A stretch of DNA of 64,000 nucleotides from CALGSZ01 sp042408955 (GTDB lineage Bacteria; Chloroflexota; Chloroflexia; Thermomicrobiales; UBA6265). This document shows, one piece after another, positions 9,021 through 18,395 of this stretch (position 1 is its first letter; every line of letters begins with the position of its first letter). The position numbers and the translations under genes were made by a program. The notes under the pieces are model-generated. The model had not been told where the DNA came from. It was given only the letters and a program-made list of their open reading frames with translations, and searched no databases. The stretch lies in the NCBI GenBank assembly GCA_042408955.1, contig JBHOQQ010000066.1, positions 62,001-126,000 of the forward strand, written 5' to 3'.

Positions 9021-10592
9021 GTGACCCAGCTACCAGCGAGCCCAACCGGGACGTTTTACATCACCACCGCGATTGATTATCCCAATGCGGCGCCGCATAT
9101 CGGGCACTCGTTCGAGAAGATCGCGGCCGACGTGGTTGCCCGGTTTCATCGCCTGCTCGGGGATGATACGGCGTTCTGTATGGGGCTGGACGAGAACAGT
9201 CAGCACGTCGTGCGGGCGGCGCTTGAGCAGGGCCTGTCGCCTTTGGAGTGGACCGACCGCATGGAAGTAGCCTTCCGACGGGCGTGGGACGCGCTGGAGA
9301 TCAGCGTGAATGCTTGGACTCGAACGACAGAGCCACGGCACCGCCGCGCCTCGGAAGAGATGTTCCGGCGCGCTCAGGCGAACGGCGATATCTACAAAGC
9401 AACCTATGCCGGCTGGTATTGCCCGAACTGCAACACCTATTACACCGACGCGGAGCTTGTCAACGGCCGCTGCCCGAATCACCCGAGCATCGAACCGGAG
9501 TGGCTTGAAGAAGAGAACTACTTCTTTGCGCTGAGCAACTACACCGAGCGGCTGCGGCGCCACTTCGCCGAGCATCCGGACTTCGTCACGCCCACGACGT
9601 GGCGGCCGGAGATGGAGGCGCTGCTCCAAGCCGGCCTGAAAGATTTCTCCGTCTCCCGGCGAGTCCGGCCGGGGATGCCTGCCTGGGGAATCCCAGTCCC
9701 AGGTGATCCCGATCACGCCCTGTACGTTTGGTTTGATGCCTTGACCACATACCTAACCGCGATTGGTTTCCCCGATGACATGAAGCGGTTTGAGCGATAC
9801 TGGCCGGCCGACTCTCAAGTCATCGGCAAGGATATTACCCGCTTTCACTGTCTGTACTGGCCAGCGATGTTGTTGTCGGCCGGACTACCCTTGCCACGGC
9901 GGATCGTCGTCCATGGCTTCATGACGCTCGAAGGTCAGAAAATTTCGAAGACGACCGGCAATGTGCTCGACCCGGTGGATCTTGTTGCCGAGTTTGGACC
10001 AGATCCCATTCGCTACTACCTGATGCGAGATGTCTCACTCGCGTCCGACGGCGATTTCTCGCGCGCGAACCTCATCCGCCGCTATAACGATGATCTGGGC
10101 AACGATCTCGGGAACCTGCTGAACCGGGTGGTGGCCATGATTGGCCGGTACCGTGGCGGTGCGGTACCGCTGCCCGGTCCCTTCGGTGACCTTGAAGATG
10201 ATCTGCGAACAACGGTGACCGACGCCCGGCTGCGGGCTGCCTGGCAGATCGAGGACTGGGACCTCGATGACGCGCTCGAAACGATCTGGACGGTGGTGCG
10301 CCGGGCCAATCAGTATTTGGAAGAGCGCCAGCCATGGAAGCTGGCTAAACAGCCGGAGGCCGCGCCACTCCTTGATACGACGCTTTGGGCAGCAGCGGAG
10401 GCGACTCGCATTGCGGCGATTCTCCTTTCACCCTATATCCCAGCGACGAGCGACCGGATCATGGCGCAACTGGGGCTTGAACCGGTCGCTCCGGGAGCCT
10501 GGGTACGCGATGCCGTCTGGGGCGCGGCGCACTATGACCGGGTGCAACCGGCTGGGCCGCTGTTCCCGCGCATCGAGGTCGTGCGGGCCTGA
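9021..10592 (+). CDS. metG: Methionyl-tRNA synthetase
   Basis: The 523-residue class I synthetase charges tRNA-Met with methionine. The start is GTG at 9021, placed by AGGGGGAG about five bases upstream. The HIGH signature appears as PHIGH near residue 25, the KMSKS loop as KISKT near residue 310, and a zinc knuckle as CPNC...CPNH near residues 135-155. The alpha-helical anticodon-binding domain completes the chain, and there is no C-terminal tRNA-binding extension. It lies downstream of the putative Met-rich leader and terminator, which suggests supply-dependent control. Confidence 0.96.
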   Translation: MTQLPASPTGTFYITTAIDYPNAAPHIGHSFEKIAADVVARFHRLLGDDTAFCMGLDENSQHVVRAALEQGLSPLEWTDRMEVAFRRAWDALEISVNAWTRTTEPRHRRASEEMFRRAQANGDIYKATYAGWYCPNCNTYYTDAELVNGRCPNHPSIEPEWLEEENYFFALSNYTERLRRHFAEHPDFVTPTTWRPEMEALLQAGLKDFSVSRRVRPGMPAWGIPVPGDPDHALYVWFDALTTYLTAIGFPDDMKRFERYWPADSQVIGKDITRFHCLYWPAMLLSAGLPLPRRIVVHGFMTLEGQKISKTTGNVLDPVDLVAEFGPDPIRYYLMRDVSLASDGDFSRANLIRRYNDDLGNDLGNLLNRVVAMIGRYRGGAVPLPGPFGDLEDDLRTTVTDARLRAAWQIEDWDLDDALETIWTVVRRANQYLEERQPWKLAKQPEAAPLLDTTLWAAAEATRIAAILLSPYIPATSDRIMAQLGLEPVAPGAWVRDAVWGAAHYDRVQPAGPLFPRIEVVRA

Positions 10593-10645
10593 TTAGCTAC
10601 GGCAATGCGCCTACAACGCCACGCCGGAGCGGCAGGACAGAGCGG

Positions 10646-11137
10646 TCAGGCCATCGTGCGGCGGAGTTGCCGCGCCATCCCTGCGGGTAAGCGCGTCTCG
10701 AAGTCGAGAACGTCTACCCAGATCGGGCGGACGGCGATCCGCGCTTGCTGAGGGGAGAGCCGGGCTGCATGCTCTGTCCATGCCCGTCCTGCGTCCTCGC
10801 CCATGTAGCGCACGGAGGTTGCCGTCATTTCTGGTGATGCTCCGCCGACGAGCGTAACCGTCGCCGTCCCCCGAATCTGAAGCACTCGATAAGGCGGGCT
10901 GGCGGTGTCAATGGTGATGGCCACCTGGGGATTTGCCTGGATGGCTGGCACCTTAGGATCGTCCGGCCAGGAGTGCAGGACGACCTCCTCGCCTGTCCAA
11001 AGAAACAGGACTGGGACGACGCGTGGTGTCCCATCCAGCGCAATGTACGCAAGCCGTGCCGGGATCGTCGCCTGCAACAACTGCTGGGCAACCGGGTGAC
11101 CGAGCAGCGCCAAATCACCGCGCATTGTGTCCACCAT
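10646..11137 (-). CDS. Pyridoxamine 5'-phosphate oxidase family protein
   Basis: The 163-residue product has the split-barrel flavin-binding fold of PPOX-class proteins, which bind FMN or F420. Typical parts are ARLAYIALDGTPRVVPVLFLW near the N-terminus, then the strands with VQIRGTATV-like sequence. The exact substrate cannot be told. ATG at 11137 follows an AAGGAGG that is very close; ATG at 11125 and GTG at 11152 are alternatives. The GTG option overlaps the stop of the upstream FAD oxidase, so the two are co-transcribed. Confidence 0.8.
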   Translation of the reverse strand: MVDTMRGDLALLGHPVAQQLLQATIPARLAYIALDGTPRVVPVLFLWTGEEVVLHSWPDDPKVPAIQANPQVAITIDTASPPYRVLQIRGTATVTLVGGASPEMTATSVRYMGEDAGRAWTEHAARLSPQQARIAVRPIWVDVLDFETRLPAGMARQLRRTMA

Positions 11138-11148
11138 TTCCTCCTTCC

Positions 11149-12582
11149 TCACCCATTCCTCCCGCTCGGCGGGATGTTCGCATTGAGGCGAAAAACGTTC
11201 TCCGGGTCGTACCGGTCCTTGAGCGCAGTCAGGCGCTTCACCCGCTTGCCGTAGGCGGCCGTGACGCCTGCTTCTCCCTCATCCGAGATGAAGTTGGCAT
11301 AGACGCCCGCGCTGTGTGGGCGCAGCATCTCCCAACCATCGCGGACCCAAGTCTTGTGGCGCTCTCCATTGGGGTCAGACGGCGGCCAGGCGGCGGTTAT
11401 GCTGATCTCAAATCCCACTTCGCGCTCGCCGACGGCCGTGGCAGACGGATCCACGCGGCTGACTGCCCCGCCGATGGCCCAGCCATTGATCTGCGAGAAC
11501 GGGGTCGGGAGCGAGTCGGCACGGTCCATGAATTCCTCGATGACGTCGTCGGAGAGGGTTGGGAGCCGGTGTGCCTTCCAGTAGTAGTGCCGCCCATGCG
11601 GCGCACCGCCGTCGAGCATCGATTGGAGGGCGAGGTACGGCACCGGCCGGATCCCATCGGCGATCGGCGTGCCGAGGCGGCGCAGCAGAGCGACCGCTCG
11701 CTCGCCTTCTCCATGGTCGCCTGCCCAAACGAGGATAAGACCGACGACGGGCTTGCCGACCTGATCCGGCGGTACGAACGGCAGCGGTGGCGCGCTTGCC
11801 AATCCGATCGTGAAGCCAAGCTCGTCAGGAGCTTCGGGGGCGTAGTCGCGGAGGACCGCAAGCACGCGTGGTGCCTCGGCAATTGGCCAAAAGATCGGCC
11901 CGCCGAAGCCGAATGGGCCGACCGGATGGAGGCGATACTCGAAGGCGGTTACGATTCCGAAGTTCCCGCCTCCGCCACGTATTCCCCAGAAGAGATCGGG
12001 TTCGGTTTCGGCGTCGACGTGGATGACCTCGGCAGTGGCGGTGACGACGTCCACGGCGATGAGGTTCTCCACAGTCAGGCCGTGCTTGCGCATGAGGTGC
12101 CCGAGTCCGCCGCCGAGCGTTAGGCCGGCGATCCCGGTGTGGCTGATTATCCCGCCCGTCGTGGCGAGGCCAAACGGCTGGGTCGCGCGGTCAAACTCGC
12201 TCCAAAGGACCCCGCCGGCCGCCCGTGCCGTCCGCGCCTGCGGATCAACGCGGATCGCCTTCATCAGCGAGAGATCGATCATCACTTCCCCGTCGCACAC
12301 ACTGTGACCGGCGATGGAATGCCCGCCACCGCGTACGGAGATGAGGAGGTCCTGCTCGCGCGCAAAGCGAACGGCCGCGACGACATCGTCGGCACCGGCG
12401 CAGCGGGCGATCAGCGCTGGGCGGCGATCAATTGCGCCGTTCCAGATCCGGCGAGCTTCGTCGTATCCTTCCTCCCCTGGCCGCAACAGTGCGCCCCGAA
12501 AGCGCGCTCGTAGCTCTTCGATCGGCAGATACCCGCGATCGCTCACCGGAATCGGTGTTGTTTTCGTTGCTCCCGTGCTCAT
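11149..12582 (-). CDS. FAD-linked oxidoreductase, berberine-bridge-enzyme-like
   Basis: The 477-residue protein has an N-terminal PCMH-type FAD domain and a C-terminal BBE domain. RGGGHSIAGHS holds the His expected to carry covalent FAD, and GGGLGHLMRKHGL is the second flavin contact. The C-terminal motif YDPENVFRLNANI is the BBE end. Family members oxidise sugars, alcohols or alkaloid-like substrates; the substrate here is unknown. ATG at 12582 is chosen because AAGGAGAG precedes it and it overlaps the previous stop as ATGA. It is the middle gene of a three-gene minus-strand operon. Confidence 0.88.
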   Translation of the reverse strand: MSTGATKTTPIPVSDRGYLPIEELRARFRGALLRPGEEGYDEARRIWNGAIDRRPALIARCAGADDVVAAVRFAREQDLLISVRGGGHSIAGHSVCDGEVMIDLSLMKAIRVDPQARTARAAGGVLWSEFDRATQPFGLATTGGIISHTGIAGLTLGGGLGHLMRKHGLTVENLIAVDVVTATAEVIHVDAETEPDLFWGIRGGGGNFGIVTAFEYRLHPVGPFGFGGPIFWPIAEAPRVLAVLRDYAPEAPDELGFTIGLASAPPLPFVPPDQVGKPVVGLILVWAGDHGEGERAVALLRRLGTPIADGIRPVPYLALQSMLDGGAPHGRHYYWKAHRLPTLSDDVIEEFMDRADSLPTPFSQINGWAIGGAVSRVDPSATAVGEREVGFEISITAAWPPSDPNGERHKTWVRDGWEMLRPHSAGVYANFISDEGEAGVTAAYGKRVKRLTALKDRYDPENVFRLNANIPPSGRNG

Positions 12583-12830
12583 GACGACTCTCCTTCCATG
12601 CACCCCGCCTCGGAGCGGTCATCGTCCTCCAGCCGCGCGATCATGAACCCAGTCAAGTCCGACCAGGTGCGAAAGCTGCGGATAGCTCCGCTCTTGACCT
12701 CCTGCACCGTGCCGCGGTACTCCCGCCTGTCGGCCACTTCCTCGGTCCAGATGCGAACCGTGAAGAGCCGGGAATGCTGTCTTCTCGCCTGGCCCTGGCG
12801 TTCGCTGCGGCTGTAGTCCTCGCTCGTCAT
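12579..12830 (-). CDS. Conserved small protein (FTVRIW type)
   Basis: This 83-residue protein is not named by any family I can recall with certainty, but RLFTVRIWTEE, YRGTVQEVKSG and FRTWSDLTGFM have the rhythm of small beta-rich proteins common in Chloroflexota. The start at MTSEDYSRS is preferred over the longer frame because the upstream residues look non-coding. Its stop overlaps the FAD oxidase start by four bases, so it heads the operon. Upstream lie the phased GTTCC repeats that may control it. Confidence 0.7.
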   Translation of the reverse strand: MTSEDYSRSERQGQARRQHSRLFTVRIWTEEVADRREYRGTVQEVKSGAIRSFRTWSDLTGFMIARLEDDDRSEAGCMEGESS

Positions 12831-13011
12831 ACGTGCTAACCATTTCACTTGCCGGAGAGGCCCGCTAGTGCGCTCCGGCCCAAGGAGTCCTGCGGCGTTC
12901 CGCGTCGTTCGCCGCCTCCTTATCGGTTGCGCGGCGGCGTCAGAGGGCGTGATAACCGCAGCGCTGGCAGATGCACCGAGCACTCTTCGCGCTCATTGTT
13001 ACCGGCCAGGC

Positions 13012-13054
13012 GTTCCACGAACGTTCCATGGAGCGTTCCAGGAGCGGTGTTCCG
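13012..13054 (-). promoter_or_regulatory. Phased GTTCC repeats, candidate BTAD-regulator operator
   Basis: GTTCCAC, GTTCCAT, GTTCCAG and GTTCCGG start at 13012, 13023, 13035 and 13049, that is 11, 12 and 14 bases apart. Two of the units also form short inverted repeats (GTTCCACGAAC, TTCCATGGA). SARP/AfsR-type regulators with BTAD domains are known to bind heptamer direct repeats about 11 bases apart. The repeats sit between a BTAD-ATPase gene and the operon that starts at 12830, some 180 bases upstream of its first codon. The functional link is inference. Confidence 0.4.
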
Positions 13055-13091
13055 GCCGCTCGGGCCGCAGGTCGGTTTCACTGCAGGAGCG

Positions 13092-15764
13092 TTATGGCGT
13101 CGAGCAGATCTGGAGTATCGGCTCGTTCGGGAAGCTCCTTGACGATCTCGGCCAGGAGCTGGCGTGCTTGGACTGCCCGGCAACGTCGCTTGCTGCTAGC
13201 TGGAAGCGAAGGAGGCTCCTCGCTGTCCGCAACGCGAGCATCTTTGCTCCTTGGCGGTGAGCGACGGCCAGCGCACGCTCAAACTCCGCCTCGACTTCGC
13301 TCGGCGGAGCGTCGAGGGCCGCCAGGAACTCCGCGCGCAGGCGCCGGGTCTCCGCCTCCCAAATGCGATGAGCATCGGGGAGGGCGAGTGCCCATTCGGC
13401 CGTCGCCAGACCAGTCCGCGCATCGCCAGCAACGGCACACGCCTCGAGCAGCACGCGCACGCTGAATGCACGCATCCCGGGCGCGTGATCCCCCTGCCGC
13501 GACTCGTCCAGCGCGCGACGGATGCGGGCGATGCCGGCGTCCATCCGGCCGTCCAGGACGTCGATGTACCCGCCAAAGTGTTCAGTCGCGACGTCGTTCG
13601 GGCGCATCCCGTGTTTCGCCTGCTCGGTTGCCAGCAGCGCGGCGTACGTCCGCACGCCGTCTGCATCGCGCATGTCCAGCGCCAAGACCATGGCAAAGGC
13701 GAGCGCAGTCCCGAGGCTGAACGGGTGCCCTATCTCCTCGGCAAGGGCGAGGGCGGTTTGGTGCGCGCGGACGGCCGCCTCGGCATATCCAAGAAACCAG
13801 AGGGTGTTTCCGAGGCGGCTCTGGCAGATGACCTTCGGGTCGAGGCCGAAGCGGAGGAGATGTTCGCGGCACTGAGCCGGGCGGTAGCGAGCTACGGCGG
13901 CCTCGAAGTGCATCCGCGCATCAACGAACTCCCCCTGCCAGAAGGAGGCGATCCCGAGCACGTAATGGCTTTCGACAACGAGCATCTCGTCGGCCTCGCG
14001 TGCGCCGCGCATGCGAAGTTGCTCCCCGAGGACTTTTGCCGCGGCAAAGTCGCGCCGGCCAAGACTGGCGATGGCCAGCGAGCGTAGGAGCGGTGGCGCT
14101 GGCTCAACTCCGAGAGCTTCTGCCACCTCGAGCGCCCGCTGGTGCACCGCGGCAAGGCGGTCCGAAGCCGCCCCTTCTGTCATTGGGAGCGGCCCTGCCA
14201 GCGCGGTCAGTATCGCAAGCTCCCGCGCCTGGCGCTCGGGAGTAGCTGAAAGCTCGCGAAGGAGGTCCAAGGCGCGGTCCAGGAGGCGAATCGCCTCGGC
14301 ATCGGCATACATCCGCCGGGCCACCCCCGCCGCTCGCTCGTACCACACCACAGCCCGGTCGAATGCCCCGGCGTTCTCGTAGTGCGCGGCGAGTTGTCCG
14401 CTGACCGGATCTTGGTCACCGGCATGGCTTTGCTCCAGCGCTTGGGCGACGCGGAGGTGAAGATAACGGCGCCGGATGGGACTCAAGTTGAGGTAGGCGA
14501 CCTCCCGGATCTTGTCGTGGCTGAAGTCGTAGGCATCGGCGCCGTGCTCGCGGATGATGCGCCGGCGCCAAAGCTCATCGAGGCCACGAACGAGCACGTC
14601 GCCGCCGCCCTCGCTCGCTCTCGACAGGATGTCGGTCGTGAACTCCCGGCCGATCGTCGCCGCGATGCCGATTAGATGACGCGCTGGATCGGACAACCGC
14701 GCCAGCCGCGATTCGATGACCGCTTGCACTCTCGGGCTCAGCCATACCCGCCCTGCGTCCTCACCGCTCCAGCCTGCGCGGAGTGCCTCGACGATGAACA
14801 GCGGGTTGCCTTCGGTCTCGCTGTAGAGCAGGTTCGCCTCCGCTGTCTCGAAACGGCGGCCGGTGATACGCTCGGCAAGGGCGGCCGTCTCCTCCGGAGA
14901 TAGGCGTTCAAGCGCGATCTCCTCGCATCGTCCCATCGCCTGCAGCGCGGTCAAGAGATCGTGCAGAGGATGCCGATCGTCCACCTCCTCGCGTCGGGCC
15001 GTCGCCGCGACGAGAAGACGCGCTCGTGGCTCAACCCGCAACAGGTAGTGGAGGAATTGCAGTGATTCGAGGTCGCACCAGTGGAGGTCGTCGGCGACGA
15101 GCAGAAGCGGCGCCCCCGTTGCGAGGAGCGCCCGAGCGATAGCATCGAACATCCGCTGCCGGTGGTCGCTCTCCGGCAAGGGCTCTGGGAAGGGCAGGCC
15201 AGGCACCTCGGTGAGGAGGTCGGGAAGGAGCCGCGCCAACTCGGTGAGGCGCGCCCGATCGAGCCGCGCCAGCCGGGTAATGATCGCCTGCGAGCGCAGC
15301 CAGGCAACTACCGGCCCGTACGCGAGCGCACCCTCGGCGCGAAACGAACGGGCTTCCGCCGTTACCGCCCCACGATGGACGCACCACGCGCGAAGTTCTT
15401 CGACCAAGCGCGTCTTGCCAGCGCCGGGCTCGCCGCTGATGAGGACGAGCTGCGCTCGGCCCTTCTCGCTCGCCCGCCAGAGCTCGGCTAGCCGCGCCCG
15501 CTCCCGCACCCGTCCGACGAGTGGAGAGCCGCCGGCTGGACCGGTCTCGGACGTCTCGCTCTCTCCCTCAAATTGGTAGCAGCGCCTCGTAGACTGAGCA
15601 TGTCGCCGGCGACGGCTCCACGCCGAGCTCTCGCTCAAGGGTGGCCTCGCAGACGTGGTAGGCTCGAAGCGCTCGTGCCCGGTCTCCTCGGGCGTCGTGA
15701 AGGCGTATGAGGCGCCGATACACCTCCTCGGGCAGGGGGTCATGGAGTAGAAGCCGCTCGGCAT
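13092..15764 (-). CDS. STAND ATPase with TPR-like tail (part 2 of a frameshifted BTAD regulator)
   Basis: The open frame encodes an AAA/STAND ATPase module followed by helical repeats, as in AfsR/MalT-like regulators. Real homology begins near 15570 with SPLVGRVRERARL; the residues before that are a shadow of the BTAD gene. Walker A is SGEPGAGKT and the Walker B region is LLLVADDLHW. The ATPase is followed by about 500 residues of TPR-like helices. Near 13165 the family-like C-terminus continues in another frame (AVQARQLLAEIVKELPERA...), ending at a stop at 13078-13080, so the tail here is also shifted. With the BTAD part it would form a protein of about 1085 residues. It may be a pseudogene or contain sequencing errors. 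Confidence 0.75.
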   Translation of the reverse strand: MPSGFYSMTPCPRRCIGASYAFTTPEETGHERFEPTTSARPPLSESSAWSRRRRHAQSTRRCYQFEGESETSETGPAGGSPLVGRVRERARLAELWRASEKGRAQLVLISGEPGAGKTRLVEELRAWCVHRGAVTAEARSFRAEGALAYGPVVAWLRSQAIITRLARLDRARLTELARLLPDLLTEVPGLPFPEPLPESDHRQRMFDAIARALLATGAPLLLVADDLHWCDLESLQFLHYLLRVEPRARLLVAATARREEVDDRHPLHDLLTALQAMGRCEEIALERLSPEETAALAERITGRRFETAEANLLYSETEGNPLFIVEALRAGWSGEDAGRVWLSPRVQAVIESRLARLSDPARHLIGIAATIGREFTTDILSRASEGGGDVLVRGLDELWRRRIIREHGADAYDFSHDKIREVAYLNLSPIRRRYLHLRVAQALEQSHAGDQDPVSGQLAAHYENAGAFDRAVVWYERAAGVARRMYADAEAIRLLDRALDLLRELSATPERQARELAILTALAGPLPMTEGAASDRLAAVHQRALEVAEALGVEPAPPLLRSLAIASLGRRDFAAAKVLGEQLRMRGAREADEMLVVESHYVLGIASFWQGEFVDARMHFEAAVARYRPAQCREHLLRFGLDPKVICQSRLGNTLWFLGYAEAAVRAHQTALALAEEIGHPFSLGTALAFAMVLALDMRDADGVRTYAALLATEQAKHGMRPNDVATEHFGGYIDVLDGRMDAGIARIRRALDESRQGDHAPGMRAFSVRVLLEACAVAGDARTGLATAEWALALPDAHRIWEAETRRLRAEFLAALDAPPSEVEAEFERALAVAHRQGAKMLALRTARSLLRFQLAASDVAGQSKHASSWPRSSRSFPNEPILQICSTP

Positions 15765-16347
15765 AGACGATCGCGTCTGTGTAATTGCCGTGCTCCTCGT
15801 GGAGAGTACTTAGATGCCCGAGTGCCACGAGATAGCGCTGGCGGAAGTGCTCTCGTTCGGCAAGGATCCACTCCTCATAGCATCCCTCAAGGAGATCACC
15901 AGCATAGAGCGCGACGGCGTCGCGGAGCGCGGCGAGAGCTTCGCTAACGTCAGCTCGTTCCGACCGTGCAAGGGCGTGATCGAAGGCCGCGACATCAAGC
16001 CAGAACGGAGCCTCTGTGCGCCATCGGAGCGTGCGCGGTGTCACTTCCAGAAACTTGTCGATGTCCGGCAGGGTATGCCTGAGGGTATAGACCAGAGGAC
16101 GTAGGTTCGTTCGCGCCTGAGCGTCGGTCGAATCGGGCCAGAGCAGGAAGGCGAGGTGCTGGCGGGATTGGGGGCCGTTACGGTGGAGCAGTAGGTAAGC
16201 GAGAAGCGACTCAAGGCGCGATGATTCGAGCGGTGGCAGCGAAGTCTCGCCAAGACGCAGCTCAAAATCGCCTAGAAGGCGGATGCGGAGAAGGTGCGTA
16301 GTCTCCAGCGTAGGGGGAGACAACGATTGTGGTCCTGTCGAGGCCAT
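15568..16347 (-). CDS. BTAD-domain (SARP-like) transcriptional activator (part 1, frameshifted)
   Basis: This 259-residue frame starts with a winged-helix segment (RIRLLGDFELRLGE, then SRLESLLAYLLLHR and FLLWPDSTDAQARTNLRPLVYTLR) followed by the bacterial transcriptional activator TPR domain ending in ELGVEPSPAT. Proteins of this type normally continue straight into a STAND ATPase. Here the frame stops at 15568, at the domain border, while the ATPase begins at once in another frame. A single-base change in the GGGAGAGAGCGAGAC tract could cause this. It would activate neighbouring genes in response to an unknown ligand. Confidence 0.8.
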   Translation of the reverse strand: MASTGPQSLSPPTLETTHLLRIRLLGDFELRLGETSLPPLESSRLESLLAYLLLHRNGPQSRQHLAFLLWPDSTDAQARTNLRPLVYTLRHTLPDIDKFLEVTPRTLRWRTEAPFWLDVAAFDHALARSERADVSEALAALRDAVALYAGDLLEGCYEEWILAEREHFRQRYLVALGHLSTLHEEHGNYTDAIVYAERLLLHDPLPEEVYRRLIRLHDARGDRARALRAYHVCEATLERELGVEPSPATCSVYEALLPI

Positions 16348-16998
16348 GGGGACTCAATGGCGCGACTCAAGACGATCAGCACGGCAATATTGCAGCGAGA
16401 ATTACGAGCGCGCGTCTGCTGACCGCGCAGACGGTGCGGCGATACCCAGCGCCAACGGTTGCGACGACTCGCGGCGTAGTCTACGGCATATTGGCGTGGC
16501 GTCAAATCCATGAAGCATCGAGGGGGATCGCTGAACAAACGCTCGATGACTGGCAACCCTGGATTCTGGATTAAACAGCTGCGCCCGGCGCATGTGCGCC
16601 GGGCGCTCCTCACTGTTCGATCGCTGCCGAGGGTTACCAGCTTGACCGCGATCGAAGGATCAAGCTTCGGAGAGGAGAGAATCGTGGAGTGGATCGTTGG
16701 CGATCCACAAAGAGAGGAAGAAAGAGGATATATGGACCAGGCGACCGGCTAACGTCGCCCGGGGCGGCAAAGGGAAGACACGCTCCAGCCTCGACCGCGA
16801 TGTACTGCTCTGATGATGGCTGGGGCGCCGCGCTGCTCTGGCAAGGAATGCTCTTCCTCGCACGGTCAGCAGCACATTTAACTGATGTTTGATTGTTAAA
16901 GTTCCAAGGCCGTACGTTCACGACCGATCGAAATCTTGCAATCCGTTCGTACAAGTATTCTATCACGTTTGCGGCGTTTGTCGAGTAGGCCATTGCAG
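16348..16998. other. Gene-free stretch with a perfect GC palindrome
   Basis: No protein gene is supported in these 650 bases. A perfect 26-base palindrome made of GCGCCCGGCGCA and its complement, with TG in the middle, lies at 16581-16606 and would be a strong bidirectional hairpin. An AT-rich inverted repeat TTTAAC / GTTAAA lies at 16877-16900. One or both may terminate the minus-strand HTH gene ending at 16999. Confidence 0.5.
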
Positions 16999-18144
16999 TC
17001 ATGCGCGACGCCACTCTTGTCGCCCACGGCACCTCACCGCTTCAGCTAGCGCCTCCAGGCGATCGCAATCCACCGCGTAGTAGCGTTTGCCACCATGGGG
17101 CCGGACTTTGATGAGCCCGGCTCGCTCCAGCAGCGACAAGTGTCGAGACACTGCCGACTGAGCAATGCCCAGCCGTCCGACGATTTCTTGGGCGTACAGC
17201 TCGCCGCTGGCAAGCAAATCAATCACGCGTAGCCGGTTCGGATCGCCGAGCGCTCGTAACCCCTCCAGCAGCTCCTCCGTCTCCAGCGGACTCTCGGGCG
17301 ACGATACCGCTTGTGCGCGCGGATGAACGCCATTGGTGTGCGCTGGCGGCCGTACCCGGGCCAGAAAGTCCGGTGCGCTGAAGAAGACGACGAGCTCGGG
17401 TGGATAAAGGATGTAGCTGATGAACGATCCGAGATGATACGACGGGCAGAAGGTAACGGTTTCGACGTCGTTCAGTCCGGCAACGAGGGCCGATGGCAAG
17501 CGGTTGCCGGTTAGCTCACTAAAGGCCGGACCGAAGCCGTTGCTGGCGTAGCTTGCCGCGAGCGCCGCTGCCTCGCGCAGCGTGGGCAGGCGCTCGGCAA
17601 ACTCCTGAGCATAAACGTGATGCCAAATCCCTTGGAACAGGCCAATGGTGCGCGCCTTGAGCTGAGCGGGCTCTGCCAACAGCGCAAGCACATCATCAGC
17701 CGTCGCCGTGGTCAGTGCCGGTTCGAGATAGGCGCGCCAGCCAGCGGTGTCACTGAACGATGGCGCCGTCATGCCGGTTTGCAGGTCATCATGAACGCGG
17801 AACAGCGCGTGCATCACCATCGAGCGATATTGCTCGGCGGGCAACCGCTCCAGGAACGCGATGAGGTCATCGAAACTGGCATTCACGCGCTCTGGCCGCA
17901 GCGGCTCGAAGCGCATGACCGGCTCTTCCATGTAGTAGAGGAGACGCCCCGAGAAGCCATGCAGCAGATCAAGATCTGCCCGCAACTCCTGAGGAAGCTC
18001 GCGCCGCGCGGCGATCAGCCACCGGTCCAGACCACTTCCCGGCACCGCCCGATAGAGCAGCGACATGACCGACACGAGATCGAGCGGGAGCGATACCCGG
18101 GCATTCAATTGGAGGGCTGGCCGCCCGATAACGAGCTCACCCAT
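16999..18144 (-). CDS. ArsR-type HTH regulator with large N-terminal domain
   Basis: The 381-residue protein ends in an ArsR-like winged helix: ALGDPNRLRVIDLLASGELYAQEIVGRLG and QSAVSRHLSLLERAGLI, followed by the wing GGKRYYAVD. The first 280 residues resemble the DUF5937-type sensor region found in actinobacterial and Chloroflexota regulators. No CxC metal motif is seen, so metal sensing is unlikely. ATG at 18144 has AGGA seven bases upstream; GTG at 18168 is an alternative. It probably represses its own or nearby genes; the ligand is unknown. Confidence 0.8.
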   Translation of the reverse strand: MGELVIGRPALQLNARVSLPLDLVSVMSLLYRAVPGSGLDRWLIAARRELPQELRADLDLLHGFSGRLLYYMEEPVMRFEPLRPERVNASFDDLIAFLERLPAEQYRSMVMHALFRVHDDLQTGMTAPSFSDTAGWRAYLEPALTTATADDVLALLAEPAQLKARTIGLFQGIWHHVYAQEFAERLPTLREAAALAASYASNGFGPAFSELTGNRLPSALVAGLNDVETVTFCPSYHLGSFISYILYPPELVVFFSAPDFLARVRPPAHTNGVHPRAQAVSSPESPLETEELLEGLRALGDPNRLRVIDLLASGELYAQEIVGRLGIAQSAVSRHLSLLERAGLIKVRPHGGKRYYAVDCDRLEALAEAVRCRGRQEWRRA

Positions 18145-18395
18145 GACGTGTCCTGCAGCGACGATCACGACCTCACAATCCGGTCATCAGTATATCGGCA
18201 TAACGCTTCATCGTCAATTGGTGATAGTGTGATGGTCCGGACCTGCTGCTGGCGATCCGGTGATTGCCACAAAGTTGCGGGCGCTACCAAGAGCGGACCA
18301 TCACCGCGCTCGGGCTGGCCGCGGATGGGTGCCGAAGCAGGTGTTGTGCGCGCTGCTATTGGAGGGTCGTGAACGAGGAAGAGGAGCCAGGGACG

